Shown here in pieces: positions 10,350 to 21,850 of a DNA stretch of 64,000 bases; the stretch's first letter is position 1, and each line of letters opens with the position of its first letter. The position numbers and the translations under genes were made by a program. The notes below the pieces were generated by a model. It worked only from the letters and a program-made list of their open reading frames with translations. It was not told the origin of the DNA and made no database searches. This stretch comes from Heloderma charlesbogerti (lineage: Eukaryota > Chordata > Lepidosauria > Squamata > Helodermatidae): contig JANEZZ010001476.1 in the NCBI GenBank assembly GCA_026122225.1, forward strand, positions 124,001 through 188,000. The letters are read 5' to 3'.

Positions 10350-11130
10350 GTTGCCGAGCTGCTGCCACCGCCATTGCCATCCTTGCAGCCATGATAGGCT
10401 ATGTAAGAATTTACATAGCCTATCAAGGCTACCCCCCCCAAAAAAAAACCCAGCGTAAGCAAATGGCAGCGGCTACAGCAGTCACCATTTGCATTCCCTA
10501 TTTTTCGCCGATTTATCTTATGTAAATATTTACGTAAGATAAAATGGCGAAAAAAAGGGGAACCCAAATAGCGTAGTGGGCGCTATTTGCGTTCCTTTAT
10601 TTTTCTCCATTCTAGCCTACGTAAATATTTACGTTGGCTAAAACGGCAAATAAAAAAGGAATGCAAATAGAGCCCACTACGCTATTTGCATTCCCCTTTT
10701 TTTCGATGTAATAGTCTACATAAATATTTACATAGACTAAAATGGTGAAAAATAAGGAACGCAAATGGCGGCCGCCGTAGCCACCGCCATTTGCGTACAC
10801 TTTTTTTTTTTTTACCCAGCCGTGATAGGCTACATAAAGACTTACATATTCTGTCACGGCTCCCTGGCTGGACGCAAATGGCAGCTGCTATGGTGGCCAC
10901 CATTTGCGTCCACACCAGCCAGTCTGCGGCCAGAAATCCAGCTGCGGACGGCCCTGGCCTGGCTGGCTGCTCCACGGAGCCGCTGCAGAACAGAGCCGGT
11001 CATCAAGGATTCCGGGGGGGGAGGACCGGATCGCCTCCCCCACATCGAGGATTCCAGGAGGAGGGATGGAGCGCCTCCCCCCCCCACGAACAGAATCTGC
11101 AAACAGGTAAGTGAGTTTCGTACATCCCTA
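10350..11130 (+). mobile_element. Nested-palindrome element, copy 4 (A end missing)
   Basis: A hairpin chain runs from about 10383 to 10860 with its centre near 10634 (GCCTACGTAAATATTTACG), then a GC-rich segment and the B terminus AG|GTAAGTGAGTTTCGTACATCCCTA ending at 11130 (donor 11107-11112). The following 8 bases, GCCCTGAC, have no match at the left edge, which fades out near 10350. The A end was therefore lost and the left coordinate is approximate. Confidence 0.75.
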
Positions 11131-11361
11131 GCCCTGACCTTAACTCGTTGTCTCCTCTCAAATGGTTCTGTGCTCAGACCATGACAAACTGATAATGACA
11201 AAGTTGTATAACCAAAGGGTACATGAAAGGTACATAGTTTAAGAAACTGCCCTAAACTGAGACAGTTTACTCTTGTTCCTGGCAGAAATGTGTGTGCATG
11301 GGGCCTGGGGTACTGGGTGCCCAACAGGGGGAATAAAGAAAGTTGTTTATTCGAAAATTGT

Positions 11362-12047
11362 TTTTTTTAAAAAAAAAACGCCCCCGTGATAGTGACGATT
11401 AACGTAGCCTATCACGGCTAGATCTGCAAAGTCAGCCGTGATAGGCTACGTTAATTGTGAAGTAGCCTATCACGGGTGACTTTAAAAAAAAAAAAAAAAA
11501 AAAAGCGTACGCAAATGGCGGCCCCCATAGGGAGCTGCCATTTGCGTTCCTTATTTGGTCGCTATAGTCTACGTAAAGATTTACGTACACTACAGTGACC
11601 AAATAAGAAACGGGAATGGCGGCTCCCTATGGGGGCCGCCATTATCGGTATGCGCTTTTTTTTTTTTTTTAAAGTCACCCGTGATAGGCTACGTGACGAT
11701 TTACGTAGCCTATCATGGCTGACTTTGCAAATCTAGCCGTGATAGGCTACGTTAATCGTCACGTAGCCTATCACGGGGGCGTTTTTGTTTTTTTCTTTTA
11801 TGGCGGCGGCGCCAGCCGGTCAAAAGACCGGCTGCCGCTCCCGCCCCGCACGAACACCCGCCGAACCGCCGGCCGGACCCGCCGCCGGGAGGGACATTCG
11901 GCAAAGGTAAGTCCCATCCCGGGGGGGGGTGCGGGGTGCGGGGTGCGGGGGGGTGCGGAGGATTTCTCCCCGAAACTTGTTCGGGGGGCCGAACACGTTG
12001 GCGCTTGGCCCACCGAAGTTTTGGGGAGAAATTCTCCGCCATCCCTA
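11362..12047 (-). mobile_element. Nested-palindrome element, copy 5 (B end missing, alpha type)
   Basis: Begins abruptly at the edge of the palindrome core (about 11370-11782, centre near 11577). The first hairpin has lost several bases relative to other copies. The right side is a full A end: GGAATGGCGG-type GC-rich segment, AAAG|GTAAGTCCCATCCCGGG (donor 11907-11912), terminal hairpin and CCGCCATCCCTA. The tandem 41-bp units and the B terminus are absent, so no flanking duplication can be found. Confidence 0.8.
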
Positions 12048-12055
12048 CATCTGGG

Positions 12056-12779
12056 CATGCTATCTTGATTGATGCATTTCTCTTTGGTATATCTTCTTTG
12101 AACTCCCCATCATCTTTGGCCATTTTTGGTCATATCTGCCCAAACCCCTTCTCCTAGTGGTCAATCGTGCTCAGGGCTACACTTCCCCACCCAACTCGCA
12201 TCGAGTAGGGACATTCTCTTATCAGCAGGTGTACACCACGAGAAGTCAAAACAGTACTTTTCCTCTTCTCATTAGGCATTTGAGCATGCTCAGTTCTGCT
12301 GTTCATCTCGTTTAGACACTCTGCCAACACATTGTGGCCTTGAGCAAGCTCTGTGAAGGCACTTGCAAAGACTGCTGCATTTCTCCCCCCCCCTTCTTCA
12401 AAGACAGTCCTGAAGAATCACAGTTAGAGTCTCAGTTAGTGAAATAACATCATTTAGTATAGAATCAAACTTCATGGTCTCCTCGCCCAGGGGTAAAAAG
12501 TCTAATATAAAGCTGGTTATGAGTCTGGGGTCTTCTAGGGGCTCTTCTTGTTGGCCTCTCCCAGATTAAATCAGCCATCTTTACTCTTTGTTAACCCTTT
12601 TCAGTACCAGATTAACACATGTGACCCAGATTTCCCAGTGCCAGACTGCCCCCCCGGACCAGATGCTGGGGGGGTTGTTCATCCCTATATTCATGTACAC
12701 CCAAGAATACAGGCAGCATAAGATAATTATCAGCTTACATGCCCCACCCTTCCAGGATAAGGGATTTGACTTCCGAACA
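12056..12779. other. Unassigned spacer
   Basis: No gene, RNA or repeat recognised. Only short uninformative frames. Confidence 0.35.
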
Positions 12780-12787
12780 GAGATTTA

Positions 12788-13714
12788 TAGGGTTGGCGGA
12801 GAATTTGTCCCGAAACTTTGGGGGGCTGAGTGCCAACATGTTCGGCCCCCCGAAGAAGTTTCGGGGAGAAATTCTCTGCCCCCCGCACCCCCCCCCCGGG
12901 ACGGGACTCACCTTTCCCGAATGTCCCTCCCGGCGGCGGGTCCCGGCAGCGGTTCATCGGGTTTTCGTCAGGGGCTGGGGTGGCAGCCGATCTTTTGACC
13001 GGCTGCCGCCGCCGCCATTCCAATAAAAGTAAAAAAAAACAAAAATGCCCCCGTGATAGGCTACGTGATGATTAACGTAGCCTATCATGGCTAGATTTGC
13101 AAAGTCAGCCGTGATAGGCTACATAAATCGTCACGTAGCCTATCACGGGTGACTTAAAAAAAAAAAAAAAAGCACGCACAGCTAATGGCGGCCCCCATAG
13201 GGAGCCGCCATTCGCGTTCCTTATTTGGTCGCTGTAGTCTACATAAAGATTACATAGACTAAGGCGAAAATAAGGGCAACGCTATTTGCGTTCCCCTTAT
13301 TTTCTCCGTAGTCTACGTAAAGATTTACGTAGACTACAGCGACCAAATAAGGAACGTGAATGGCGGCTCCCTATGGGGGCCGCCATTTGCATACGTGCTT
13401 TTTTAATTTTTTTTAAGTCACCCGTGATAGGCTACGTGACGATTAACGTAGCCTATCACGGCTGACTTTGCAGATCTAGCCGTGATAGGCTATGTTAATC
13501 ATCACGTAGCCTATCACGGGGGCATTGTTGTTGTTTTTTAACTTTTTATTTCGCGGCCGGGCGAGGCGAGGCACCTCCTCCCCGGCCTGAATTTCGGCCA
13601 GGTGAGGCGGGAAGCCTCCCCCCCCAGCCTGAACTTCGGGGGGAGAGCAGCGAAGTGCCTCCCCCCCAACGCGAAAAGCTGCGAGACCAGGTAAGTGGCT
13701 TTCGTGCACTCCTA
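12788..13714 (+). mobile_element. Nested-palindrome hAT-like element, copy 6 (alpha type)
   Basis: Starts TAGGGTTGGCGGAGAATTTG and ends CTTTCGTGCACTCCTA, flanked by perfect duplications GAGATTTA (12780-12787 and 13715-13722). Outward donor-like motifs are GTGAGT on the minus strand (12906-12911) and GTAAGT on the plus strand (13691-13696). It has only two of the 41-bp GC-rich units near the B end, against three in copies 2 and 9. Non-coding. Confidence 0.92.
13047..13523. repeat. Nested palindrome core of copy 6
   Basis: About 477 bp centred near 13285 on GGGCAACGCTATTTGCGTTCCCC. Each arm contains the TCTACGTAAAGATT hairpin, half of the AATGGCGGC pairing, a homopolymer tract and two GTGATAGGCTACG hairpins. 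Confidence 0.85.
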
Positions 13715-14089
13715 GAGATTTATCAGATTCCTGAGTAACCTATCTTCCCATACTAGAAGGAACACACACGCCCCATCCTGCATCTAGGATTGATAGATTT
13801 CTCGGTCAGAATGAACCACCTCTTTCTGAAGGTGACAGTTCACTTCAGTTATACATGTGGATCCACTTCCTCCATTTACGCTCTTTATCATTTACAAAAT
13901 ATATTAAAATATATCAAGGAGAAACAATACCTATAATAGAAAGGATGGAAATTAATTGAAATGTAGCCCTCTATAGGGGATTGGAATGCTAAAGTAGGAA
14001 GTCAAGAAATCACTGGGATAACAGGCAGGCATGGCCTTGGTGTACAAAACGAAGCAGGACAAAAGCTAATAGAGTTTTGCCAAGAGAAC

Positions 14090-15901
14090 ATGCTGATCAT
14101 AGCAAACACTTTTTTCCAACAGCACAAGAGGCGACTCTACACATGGACATCACCAGATGGTCAATATCAAAATCAGATTGATTATGTCCTTTGCAGCCAA
14201 AGATGGAGACGCTCCATACAGTCAGTAAAAACAAGACCTGGAGCTGACTGTGGCTCAGATCATGAGCTGCTTCTTGCAAAATTTCGGCTGAAATTGAAGA
14301 ACGTCGGGAAAACCACTAAACCATTCAGGTATGACCTAAATCATATCCCTTATGAATATACAGTGGAGGTGAGGAATAGATTTAAGGGATTAGACCTGAT
14401 AGATGGAGTGCCTGAGGAACTATGGACGGAGGTCCATAACATTGTTCAGGAGGCAGCAACGAAATCCATCCCAAAGAAAAAGAAATGCAAGAAAGCAAAG
14501 TGGCTGTCTGAGGAGGCTTTACAAGTTGCTGAGGAAAGAAGGGAAGCGAAAAGCAAGGGAGAAAGGGGAAGATATACCCAACTGAATGCAGAGTTCCAGA
14601 GAATAGCAAGGAGAGACAAGAAGGCCTTCTTAAATGAACAATGCAAAGAAATTGAGGAAAACAACAGAATGGGAAAGACGAGAGATCTCTTCAAGAAAAT
14701 TGGAGATCTCAAGGGAACGTTTTGTGCAAAGATGGGCATGATAAAGGACAAAGAAGGCAGGGACCTAACAGAAGCAGATGAGATTAAGAAGAGGTGGCAA
14801 GAATACACAGAAGAACTATACAGGAAAGATCTTAATGTCCCTGATAGCCATGATAGTGAGGTCACTGAACTTGAGCCAGACATCCTAGAGAGTGAAGTCA
14901 AGTGGGCCTTAGGAAGCATTAGTTACAACAAAGCTAGCGGAGATGACAGTATTCCAGCTGAGCTATTTAAAATCCTAAAAGATGATGCTGTTAAAGTGCT
15001 GCATTCAATATGCCAACAAATCTGGAACACTCAACAGTGGCCACAAGACTGGAAAAGGTCAGTTTGCATTCCAATTCCAAAGAAGGGCAATGCCAAAGAG
15101 TGTTCAAACTACCGCACAATTGCGCTCATTTCACATGCCAGCAAGGTGATGCTCAAAATCCTACAAGCTAGGCTTCAGCAGTATGTGAACCGAGAACTAC
15201 CGGAAGTACAAGCTGGGTTTCGAAGAGGCAGAGGAACTAGAGATCAAATCGCCAACATTTGCTGCATCATGGAGAAAGCAAGAGAATTCCAGAAAAATGT
15301 CTATTTCTGCTTCATTGACTATGCTAAATCCTTTGATTGTGTGGATCACAACAAACTGTGGCAAATTCTGAAAGTGATGGGAGTACCAGACCACCTTACC
15401 TGTCTCCTGAGAAACCTGTACGAGGGTCAAGAAGCAACAGTAAGAACCAGACATGGAACAACCGATTGGTTCAAAATTGGGAAAGGAGTACGACAAGGCT
15501 GCATATTGTCACCCTGCTTATTTAACTTATATGCAGAGTACATCATGAGAAATGCCGGGTTGGATGAATCAGAGGTCGGAATTAAGAATGCTGGGAGAAT
15601 TATCAACAACCTCCGATATGCAGATGATACCACCCTAATGGCAGAAAGCGAAGAGGATCTCAAAAGCCTCTTGTTGAGGGTGAAAGAGGAGAGTGCAAAA
15701 GCTGGTTTGAAACTCAACATTAAAAAAACTAAGACCATGGCATCTGGCCCTATCACTTCCTGGCATCTAGAAGGGGAAGAATTGGAAGCAGTGACAGATT
15801 TTACTTTCTTGGGCTCCAAGATCACCGCAGATGGTGACTGTAGCCATGAAATTCAAAGACGCTTGCTCCTTGGGAGGAAAGCTAAGCTATGGCAAACCTA
15901 G
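14090..15901 (+). CDS. BovB endonuclease C-terminus plus reverse transcriptase (truncated ORF)
   Basis: A 603-residue frame from a 5'-truncated BovB. In order: end of the AP-like endonuclease, with IDYVL at residues 30-34 and the GSDH motif at 55-58; a lysine- and glutamate-rich linker at about 125-260; and the reverse transcriptase at about 280-560. The catalytic motif A FIDYAKSFDCVDH is at 408-420, RQGCILSP at 468-475 and YADD at 510-513, so all catalytic aspartates are visible. The native enzyme nicks target DNA and copies BovB RNA at the nick. The first Met shown is internal, since homologous sequence continues upstream. The frame ends early in LLLGRKAKLWQT because of a 5-base duplication that shifts the reading frame; the rest continues in another frame at 15889. 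Confidence 0.9.
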   Translation: MLIIANTFFQQHKRRLYTWTSPDGQYQNQIDYVLCSQRWRRSIQSVKTRPGADCGSDHELLLAKFRLKLKNVGKTTKPFRYDLNHIPYEYTVEVRNRFKGLDLIDGVPEELWTEVHNIVQEAATKSIPKKKKCKKAKWLSEEALQVAEERREAKSKGERGRYTQLNAEFQRIARRDKKAFLNEQCKEIEENNRMGKTRDLFKKIGDLKGTFCAKMGMIKDKEGRDLTEADEIKKRWQEYTEELYRKDLNVPDSHDSEVTELEPDILESEVKWALGSISYNKASGDDSIPAELFKILKDDAVKVLHSICQQIWNTQQWPQDWKRSVCIPIPKKGNAKECSNYRTIALISHASKVMLKILQARLQQYVNRELPEVQAGFRRGRGTRDQIANICCIMEKAREFQKNVYFCFIDYAKSFDCVDHNKLWQILKVMGVPDHLTCLLRNLYEGQEATVRTRHGTTDWFKIGKGVRQGCILSPCLFNLYAEYIMRNAGLDESEVGIKNAGRIINNLRYADDTTLMAESEEDLKSLLLRVKEESAKAGLKLNIKKTKTMASGPITSWHLEGEELEAVTDFTFLGSKITADGDCSHEIQRRLLLGRKAKLWQT

Positions 15902-16380
15902 ACAGCATAGTAAGAAGCAGAGACATCACCTTGCCGACAAAGGTCCGTCTAATCAAAGCTATGGTTTTCCCAGTAGTAATGTATGGCTGTGAGAGCTGGA
16001 CTATAAGGAAGGCTGAGCGCCGAAGAATTGATGCTTTCGAACTGTGGTGCTGGAGAAGACTCTTACGAGTCCCCTGGACTGCAAGGAGGTCAAATCAGTC
16101 CATCCTAAAGGAAATCAACCCTGAGTGCTCATTGGAAGGACAGATACTGAAGCTGAAGCTCCAATATTTTGGCCACCTAATGCGAAGAGAAAACTCCCTG
16201 GAAAAGACCCTGATGCTGGGAAAGACTGAAGGCAAAAGGAGAAGGGGACGGCAGAGGATGAGATGGCTAGATAGCATCACGGATGCAATGAATATGAACT
16301 TGAGCATGCTCCGGGAGAGAGTGCAGGACAGGAAGGCCTGGTGTGCTATGGTCCATGGGGTCACGAAGAGTCGGACATGA
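15889..16380 (+). pseudogene. BovB ORF C-terminal domain, frameshifted from the upstream ORF
   Basis: Continues the same protein in another frame, starting MANLDSIVRSRDITLPTK and including the conserved MYGCESWT, AFELWCWRRLLRVPWTARR and RRGRQRMRWLDSITDAM blocks of the BovB C-terminal region. It ends at VTKSRT before the stop. In the other copies the junction reads GRKAMANLDS without interruption. Here the extra bases AAGCT (GCTAAGCTATGG instead of GCTATGG) split the ORF. Overlap with the upstream frame is 13 bases. Confidence 0.9.
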
Positions 16381-16407
16381 CTGAATGACTGAACAACAAC
16401 AACAACA

Positions 16408-17339
16408 TCCTTCGGTCTCAGTAAGTCCTCTGTGGCCTGCACCCAGGGCAAGGGTGGACAACATGTGGGCTGAGGACCACATGAACCCCCTGCTGCTTTT
16501 GGTGCAGCCCCCATTGTCCCTGCCACAGCTGCTGCTGCTGTGGAACAGCCAAAATTTGCAGCAGCAAGAAACAAAAACACCCCCCACACACACACACACA
16601 CAATGCTACAATAACCCAATTTAACTGATTTTCAAGCTAAATTTAACCATTTAACAATCTTTAGTGGTTTGGCACTGAAAATCAGTAGCAAACCCCCCAG
16701 TTTTTGCTGGATTTAGCAGAGTGGTGACATCAGGAGTGTGGTACATGGGGGGGGGGTCATCCAGTGGGGCAGAACAGCTCCAGACCTCCTGAAGTTGGCC
16801 ACCCGAAAAGCACACAGATGAGCACCCCCAAACAGTAGGCTTCTCATGCTTTCCCTTTCTTCTTTTAACTTTTTCTCTGTCTCTCCCCTTGAACAAGGGC
16901 AACGTAACCCTCCAGTCTCCAAGTAATTGTCTTATTTTGTCAACTGAGAGAAAGATGTATATCTTGACTAAAATCCTGAGTCAGTTCTCAGGCATTAACC
17001 AAATATGATGCTGTTTCAATCATCTGCAGCCTTGAAAGCAGACCATAAGAAATGGAAGCAAACAGTTTAAACATTGTCCTTGGTCTATCATGGCATTTTT
17101 CTCTCTTCCACTTGTAGCAGAAGGTTAGCAATCATATGAAATAGAACTCATAGGGTATGTGGCAGATCAGAGCCCTGATCCAACAAACCCCTAGAAAATT
17201 TAATGCAAGCTGTGTTTCTTCTCCAACACATTCCCCCCATCCCAGCCTTTTACATTTGTTAGACATTCCTTATTTGTATTTCCTTGTAAGGATGGACTTA
17301 TCCATCAGTTTCACTGTCTCCCACATTCAATTTAAAAAT
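16408..17339. other. Unassigned sequence with a (CA)n run
   Basis: No gene recognised. A short (CA)n microsatellite lies at about 16583-16603, just after a segment rich in CTGCTG. Confidence 0.4.
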
Positions 17340-17535
17340 AAATAAATCTCAAGTTCTTTCCATCCCGAATATGAAGTACTGTGTGAATTTTGGTAAATTA
17401 TTATAAGAAACAAACAGAAATGACTGTATCACCCAGCTGCACCAGCCAAATTCAATAGGTACAACTATTTCCACCATGGAGAGAATCATGTTGTACCTGC
17501 CTGTCATGTAGCTGTTAAAGAAAAGGAACCTGACC

Positions 17536-17572
<37 letters not shown>

Positions 17573-17866
17573 GTGGCAGCCCTAATTTGGCCCTAAGATG
17601 GTTGAATACATACACAGCGATTCAAACCCAGACTCTTAAGAGCAAACCTCTCAACATCTGGGCTTCAATTGGATGAATCTGTTTGTTTTGGTTTTTCCCA
17701 TATTTGGATTTTTTACAATCTCAAGCTCTTTCCATCCTTAAGTACTTTTTTAAAAAAAATCTCAAGTTCTTTTTAAAATCTCAAGTGCTTTCCATCTTTC
17801 AGAAATTTTGGTAAATTATAATTTAAAATGAACTGAAATGAAATTCTTACACATCCCTGCATCCTT
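17340..17866 (+). repeat. Unclassified interspersed repeat 'P', copy 1
   Basis: Shares with 50045-50513 and 25880-27818 a series of words in the same order: AGTTCTTTC-TCC near the start, TTTTGGTAAATT, ATTCAATAGGTA-AACTATT, GAGAGAATCATG, then TGAATACA-GATTCAAA-CC, and again TTTTGGTAAATT before an ACACATCCCT end. The TTTGGTAAA words on both sides and the CATCCCTA-like end suggest another hAT-type non-autonomous element of about 0.45 kb. A (GA)n run interrupts this copy at 17539-17568. Boundaries are approximate. Confidence 0.6.
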
Positions 17867-18201
17867 GCAGCCATGATTTGCTGATAATTTACTAGCTTCT
17901 ACCGCGGGATGGAGAAAGATGCAGTGCCCTTACCAGAGAACATGGAGAAGGAGGAGGAGGAGGAAGCAAAATCACGAGGGTTTTTAATCCATCACCATGC
18001 AGCTGCATGGCCACTGAGTGCACAGCAATGTCTGGTGGTTCATCACCTGTGCCAGATGTTCCTGCCCACTTGACAAATGGTGTTGCTCTTCTGCTTCTGC
18101 TGCTACCTCCTGATGCCCTCCAGTCAGAGCGTGAGGCCTCCCTTCACCATTCTGTTGTGCTCAGTGGTGGAATCTAACCAAGTGCCAAATGACCAGCCAT
18201 T
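17867..18201. other. Unassigned spacer
   Basis: No gene or clear repeat. Contains a short GGAGGAGGAGGA run near 17950-17965. Confidence 0.35.
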
Positions 18202-18481
18202 GGGCAGTATCCAACGGTGTCATTCCACAAACTCAAATACCTCTCGGAGAGCTCCTCCAAATCTCCCAGACGTGCAAGCACGTGCACACTCTGCTAGGGG
18301 GGCATGAGCAAGTAGAGCACATGGCCCACTCCTGCTGTGCAGCCTCTTGCAGAGCCTCTTGTGCAAGAGGTTGTGCAAGCAGAACTTTAGTTGGATGCAC
18401 TGCTTGTGCATGGTTCAGAACCTAATTTCTGCTAGAGCAACATCATTTGCACTAGCAAAATGACACAGTTCAATACTGCCC
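18202..18481. mobile_element. MITE with 23-bp terminal inverted repeats and 3-bp duplication
   Basis: The left end GGGCAGTATCCAACGGTGTC pairs with the right end, whose reverse complement reads GGGCAGTATTGAACTGTGTC: 20 of 23 positions match over 18202-18224 versus 18459-18481. The 3 bases ATT flank both sides (18199-18201 and 18482-18484). A 3-bp duplication with GGG-starting repeats is most like PIF/Harbinger, although its usual TWA duplication is not seen. Internal CCTCTTG/CAAGAGG hairpins are present. No ORF of note. Confidence 0.65.
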
Positions 18482-18484
18482 ATT

Positions 18485-20739
18485 GTTTATGGGCTGTATT
18501 TTGATGCAGTATGTGTGTGTATTCCATTTGAGCGTGTGTGTGGGGGGGAAACAAAACTACAGCCTCTAAAAACATTCCCCCAAATAACAGTTCCCACTCA
18601 CCCCACAACAATTCTGTTTCAAATTCTTCAATCCAGTCAAGACAGAGTAACGTCAGTGGATATATTGCAAAGTCTCCTTGCTGGGTACATTAAACAGCAC
18701 TTCTTTAACTGTCCTCTATGGCACATATTGATGGATATTAGTCTTGCTGCTCTTCTCTTTTCAGGCTCAAGGGCAATTATGTTCTTGCTGAGGTATTGTG
18801 ACAAATTCTGTCGAAAATGGCCTGGCTGAGATGTAACTAGCAGTAATACCTCTGCCTAAGATTTAAATTATACTCCTGTGGCACTCAAAGCCAGTTCTGT
18901 GTTTATTTTCTCCACTGGAACCATATGTATTACTATAGGTTTAGTGGATGCTTTCTCCATCTTGTTCCCATTACTCTCTTGCTGGTCACCTTAACAACCT
19001 AGCATCCAGTGTTGCTATTGTGATTGTTGTTGTATGTGTGTGTGTGTGTGTGTTTTTCCCCAAAGCCTTCTTCAGTTCAGGAGTTCTCCATGTAATAGGG
19101 TTACATTCTCTTTTTCTCTCAACTCTCATTCCTGGCATCATCTCAGCCTTTTCCAGACTATGAAGTAAACTTTGACACTTTTAGTTTGCTGTATCATTCA
19201 CACATTCCTCCAGGGCACAGTCAAAAGCTGTCGGGGATCATGAGGTGAAAGATATATAACGCCTATTCAGATTCCTCAACCCAGTGTTTCACAGTATCCT
19301 CAGTGGGTTGCATATGGACACTGAGAAGTTAGCAGAATGGAACTTTGAGGGATGCCCCATTTACTGGTGTGAATCCCATAATCATTCTTATGCCTCATGA
19401 GGTACAGACAGGGTCCTCCAATATGCCACTGAGTCAGTGACAACATCAGCTTAGCCACGGATTGGTGACTTCTGCCCGTGTTCTGGGGTCTAAAGGTCTG
19501 GGCTGGAATCTAATTAATACACTGAGATCTAGTCTGAGCTTGCTCCTCCTGTTCTTCCTTCCTCCTCATAACTTTGAAAAAGTTCTCTCAATATCTGAGA
19601 CAAAGAGACTGACATTCCTAATTCTCCCTCTTAACAAATTACTATTTGCTCCTATCATCCACAATGATTGCCATGCTTGTATGAAATTGGTGACATTTCC
19701 TCTTTTCATATCCTTTCACAGCTCCCACCCCCTCCCCTGGAGTCCTGCATAAGTTGTGTGCTCCATGCAACTGGCACCTGAACATTATTTTTAGAACAAC
19801 TGAACTACCTGTCAAAATTAAAATCCTCATAGTCAGGCTTTCTTGTCTTTGAATTCTTAAACTTCCTTGAGGACCCATCTTTGGACACCTGCAGAATCTC
19901 TCCCCCTCCTCCTTTTTCCTTTCCGTTGACAGATGATGAGTAATTATTTAATATTTCTACTCTATTCCTTCCTCCATTGTATCTAATTCTTCTGATAAGC
20001 CTTCAGAGAACCCCCCTTTTATCTCCTCATTGTTTGCCATCTATAGTGTGAAATCATTTTATTTGTTTAGCGCCTTGTGTTATTCAAAAAGATAGGAGGT
20101 GGGTGTTTTTTCCCCTGCTGTTCACATTATTCCTTTGTTATTTACTCTTCTTTCTATAGTGAACCCAATCCCTCCAGTTATTAGATCCTGTGTAACTTAT
20201 AAAGGGTTTTGATCTATCTTTTATATCCTTGTTTACATCTTAGTTTAAGCATATTCCCCTTGTGCCTAGCATGGTTTGTTTCCTTTTTGACAATTAGGGC
20301 ACTATTTATGAAACAAGTGGATTATTTGCATGACAATAATTTACAGGAAAGATGCATTTCCCCTTTTATGGAATGCATTCATTTTCATGATTCATCAAGT
20401 CCGTTTTCTGACAGCTTCTTCTAGAAGAGGCAGAGGAAGGAAGTGTTCAGCAATGGTTTTCTTTCATCTTGAACCCAAGCCCACATATGGGGGAGGGGGT
20501 GAGAAAGAGAAAGAGAGAGAGAGAGAGAGAGAGCAAAAGAAGGGAAATGCAGATCAAACAATAAAATGAGTAGAAGTTGATACGTTTGTCTGCTCATAAA
20601 CAATTGGCTTGAACATGACAGGCCAATCCCTTCCCAAACACAGCTGGAAATAACTTCACTTATTTCCATTTGTAAGGCTCCAGGCCTGTAAGCAAGCTAA
20701 TAGTAGTTTAGAGAAGCTTAGAGATCCATAATGCTCTCT
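18485..20739. other. Unassigned intergenic sequence
   Basis: No gene or interspersed repeat that I can name in over 2.2 kb. Simple repeats: (GT)n at about 19032-19053 and (GA)n at about 20505-20533. All reading frames are short and lack recognisable motifs. Confidence 0.4.
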
Positions 20740-21243
20740 GCTTTGGTTCATTATTAGGTGCAATTTTCTTGCAGGTGGGCCTCTTGGCTTGTAAGATGAG
20801 TCAAAGGTCAACATGGCCGCCTCAGCACATTCCATGCTAACAAGCTCTGGTACTGTTTATCTTATCAGAGTCTTGGATGTGCCTGAGAAGTGAAGCTATG
20901 TTTATCCTAAGCTACCAGTGCCTGTGCTGGGAAAATTAGGATAGTTTTATTTCTGCCAAATAAATATGTTACCAAGCACTGTTAGGCTATGCTAGGAAAG
21001 TTGCAGATGAACACTAATTAGCTCTTGCTCTTATCATGCTGTCTCACTGCTAACATGTATGGTATACAACCCATCTTGCACCATGGCTCTGGGTTCAGAG
21101 AAGCTGTCTGATCCTACAATTGGGTACCCCTGTGCAGTGTAAGTACTCAATAAAGTCTCCTTGGAAGTATACCTGGATCTGGGGGCATCTGGCTTATCAC
21201 TTTCTCAGCGCCTCTAAATCTTGGCAGCCCACAGCCAGGACAT
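20740..21243 (+). mobile_element. Putative LTR (R-U5-like), copy 1
   Basis: The segment 21040-21235 is homologous to 25465-25680: shared CTGCTAACATGTATGGTAT, CCATGGCTCTGGGTTCAGAG and ACTCAATAAAGTCTCCTTG. An AATAAA followed shortly by a GT-rich or CTCC segment in a dispersed direct repeat is typical of a retroviral or retrotransposon LTR polyadenylation region. No gag, pol or env coding sequence is attached. The U3-side boundary near 20740 is a guess and I did not find a clean terminal duplication. Confidence 0.5.
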
Positions 21244-21850
21244 ACACCAGTCAGGAAACCCAGCCCTTCCTTCCCTCTCTTCAAGCCCTCTTTGCCGTCA
21301 GACACCCTCCAAATCACCCCATGAACCACAGAGCATCCTCCCCTTTAACACTCTTCCCCTTAAAGACTTAACAGGTGGCAGTGGCACTGTTATTAGCTGT
21401 GGTGGCATGCAGGGAGAGGGAAGGACTGTCCTTCTGCCTTCCCTTTCTAGTATGTCATGGGACACACAGTGGTCCTTGGAAGATCTGTCTCTCCCATGGG
21501 CCTTTCATCCTGCTACACAGCACACCAAGGCACTAGTGAGGCATTTGGACCAGGGAAGGACTTCTACTTCTGGATGGGAGCTCTTCTCAGGTTCTGATTT
21601 TATCTATGCACTTTTTTCATGCACATTTTTTTTTCAAATGTACACAATTTTCAAATGCATTTCTCTTGTTGTTCAGATTGCATCACAAGCTCAGAAATGT
21701 ACAGACTTCAAATCATAGATTGTATTTGGGTCTGTATTGAGCTCCGGGAGGTGCAAATAGGATAAATTCTGATAAAAACAAATGAGCAGAAATGAATTTC
21801 TCACCCACGTGACTCCAGAAAATAACCACAGGAAGGGGTGCACAGATATT
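21244..21850. other. Unassigned sequence
   Basis: No gene recognised. The 21590-21815 part carries CATTTGAAAA/TTTTCAAATG words and ends AATTTCTCACCCACGTG, loosely like the terminal region of repeat P, but I could not define a copy. Confidence 0.35.

Larger units (their letters stand above)
13971..16407 (+). mobile_element. BovB: RTE-BovB LINE, 5'-truncated copy 1
   Basis: Begins inside the endonuclease domain (GDWNAKVGSQEITGI-like translation at about 13975) and runs through the whole reverse transcriptase to the 3' end, which finishes with (ACAACA)n after GACTGAATGACTGA. BovB moves by target-primed reverse transcription using an AP-type endonuclease and a reverse transcriptase in one protein. 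This copy lacks the 5' UTR and endonuclease N-terminus and has a frameshift near 15880, so it is dead. It is the longest and best-preserved BovB reading frame in the window. Confidence 0.93.

Noticed and set aside
10383..10860. Regularly spaced short palindromes resembling a CRISPR array
   Set aside because: Hairpins differ from each other, spacers are homopolymer tracts, and the context is a eukaryotic transposon with 8-bp duplications.
11801..11906. Possible captured host first exon (starts ATGGCGGCGGC, ends AAAG|GTAAGT)
   Set aside because: Attractive, but the reading frame is not kept between copies (different frames and triplet growth) and no second exon is present. Kept only as a splice-donor observation.
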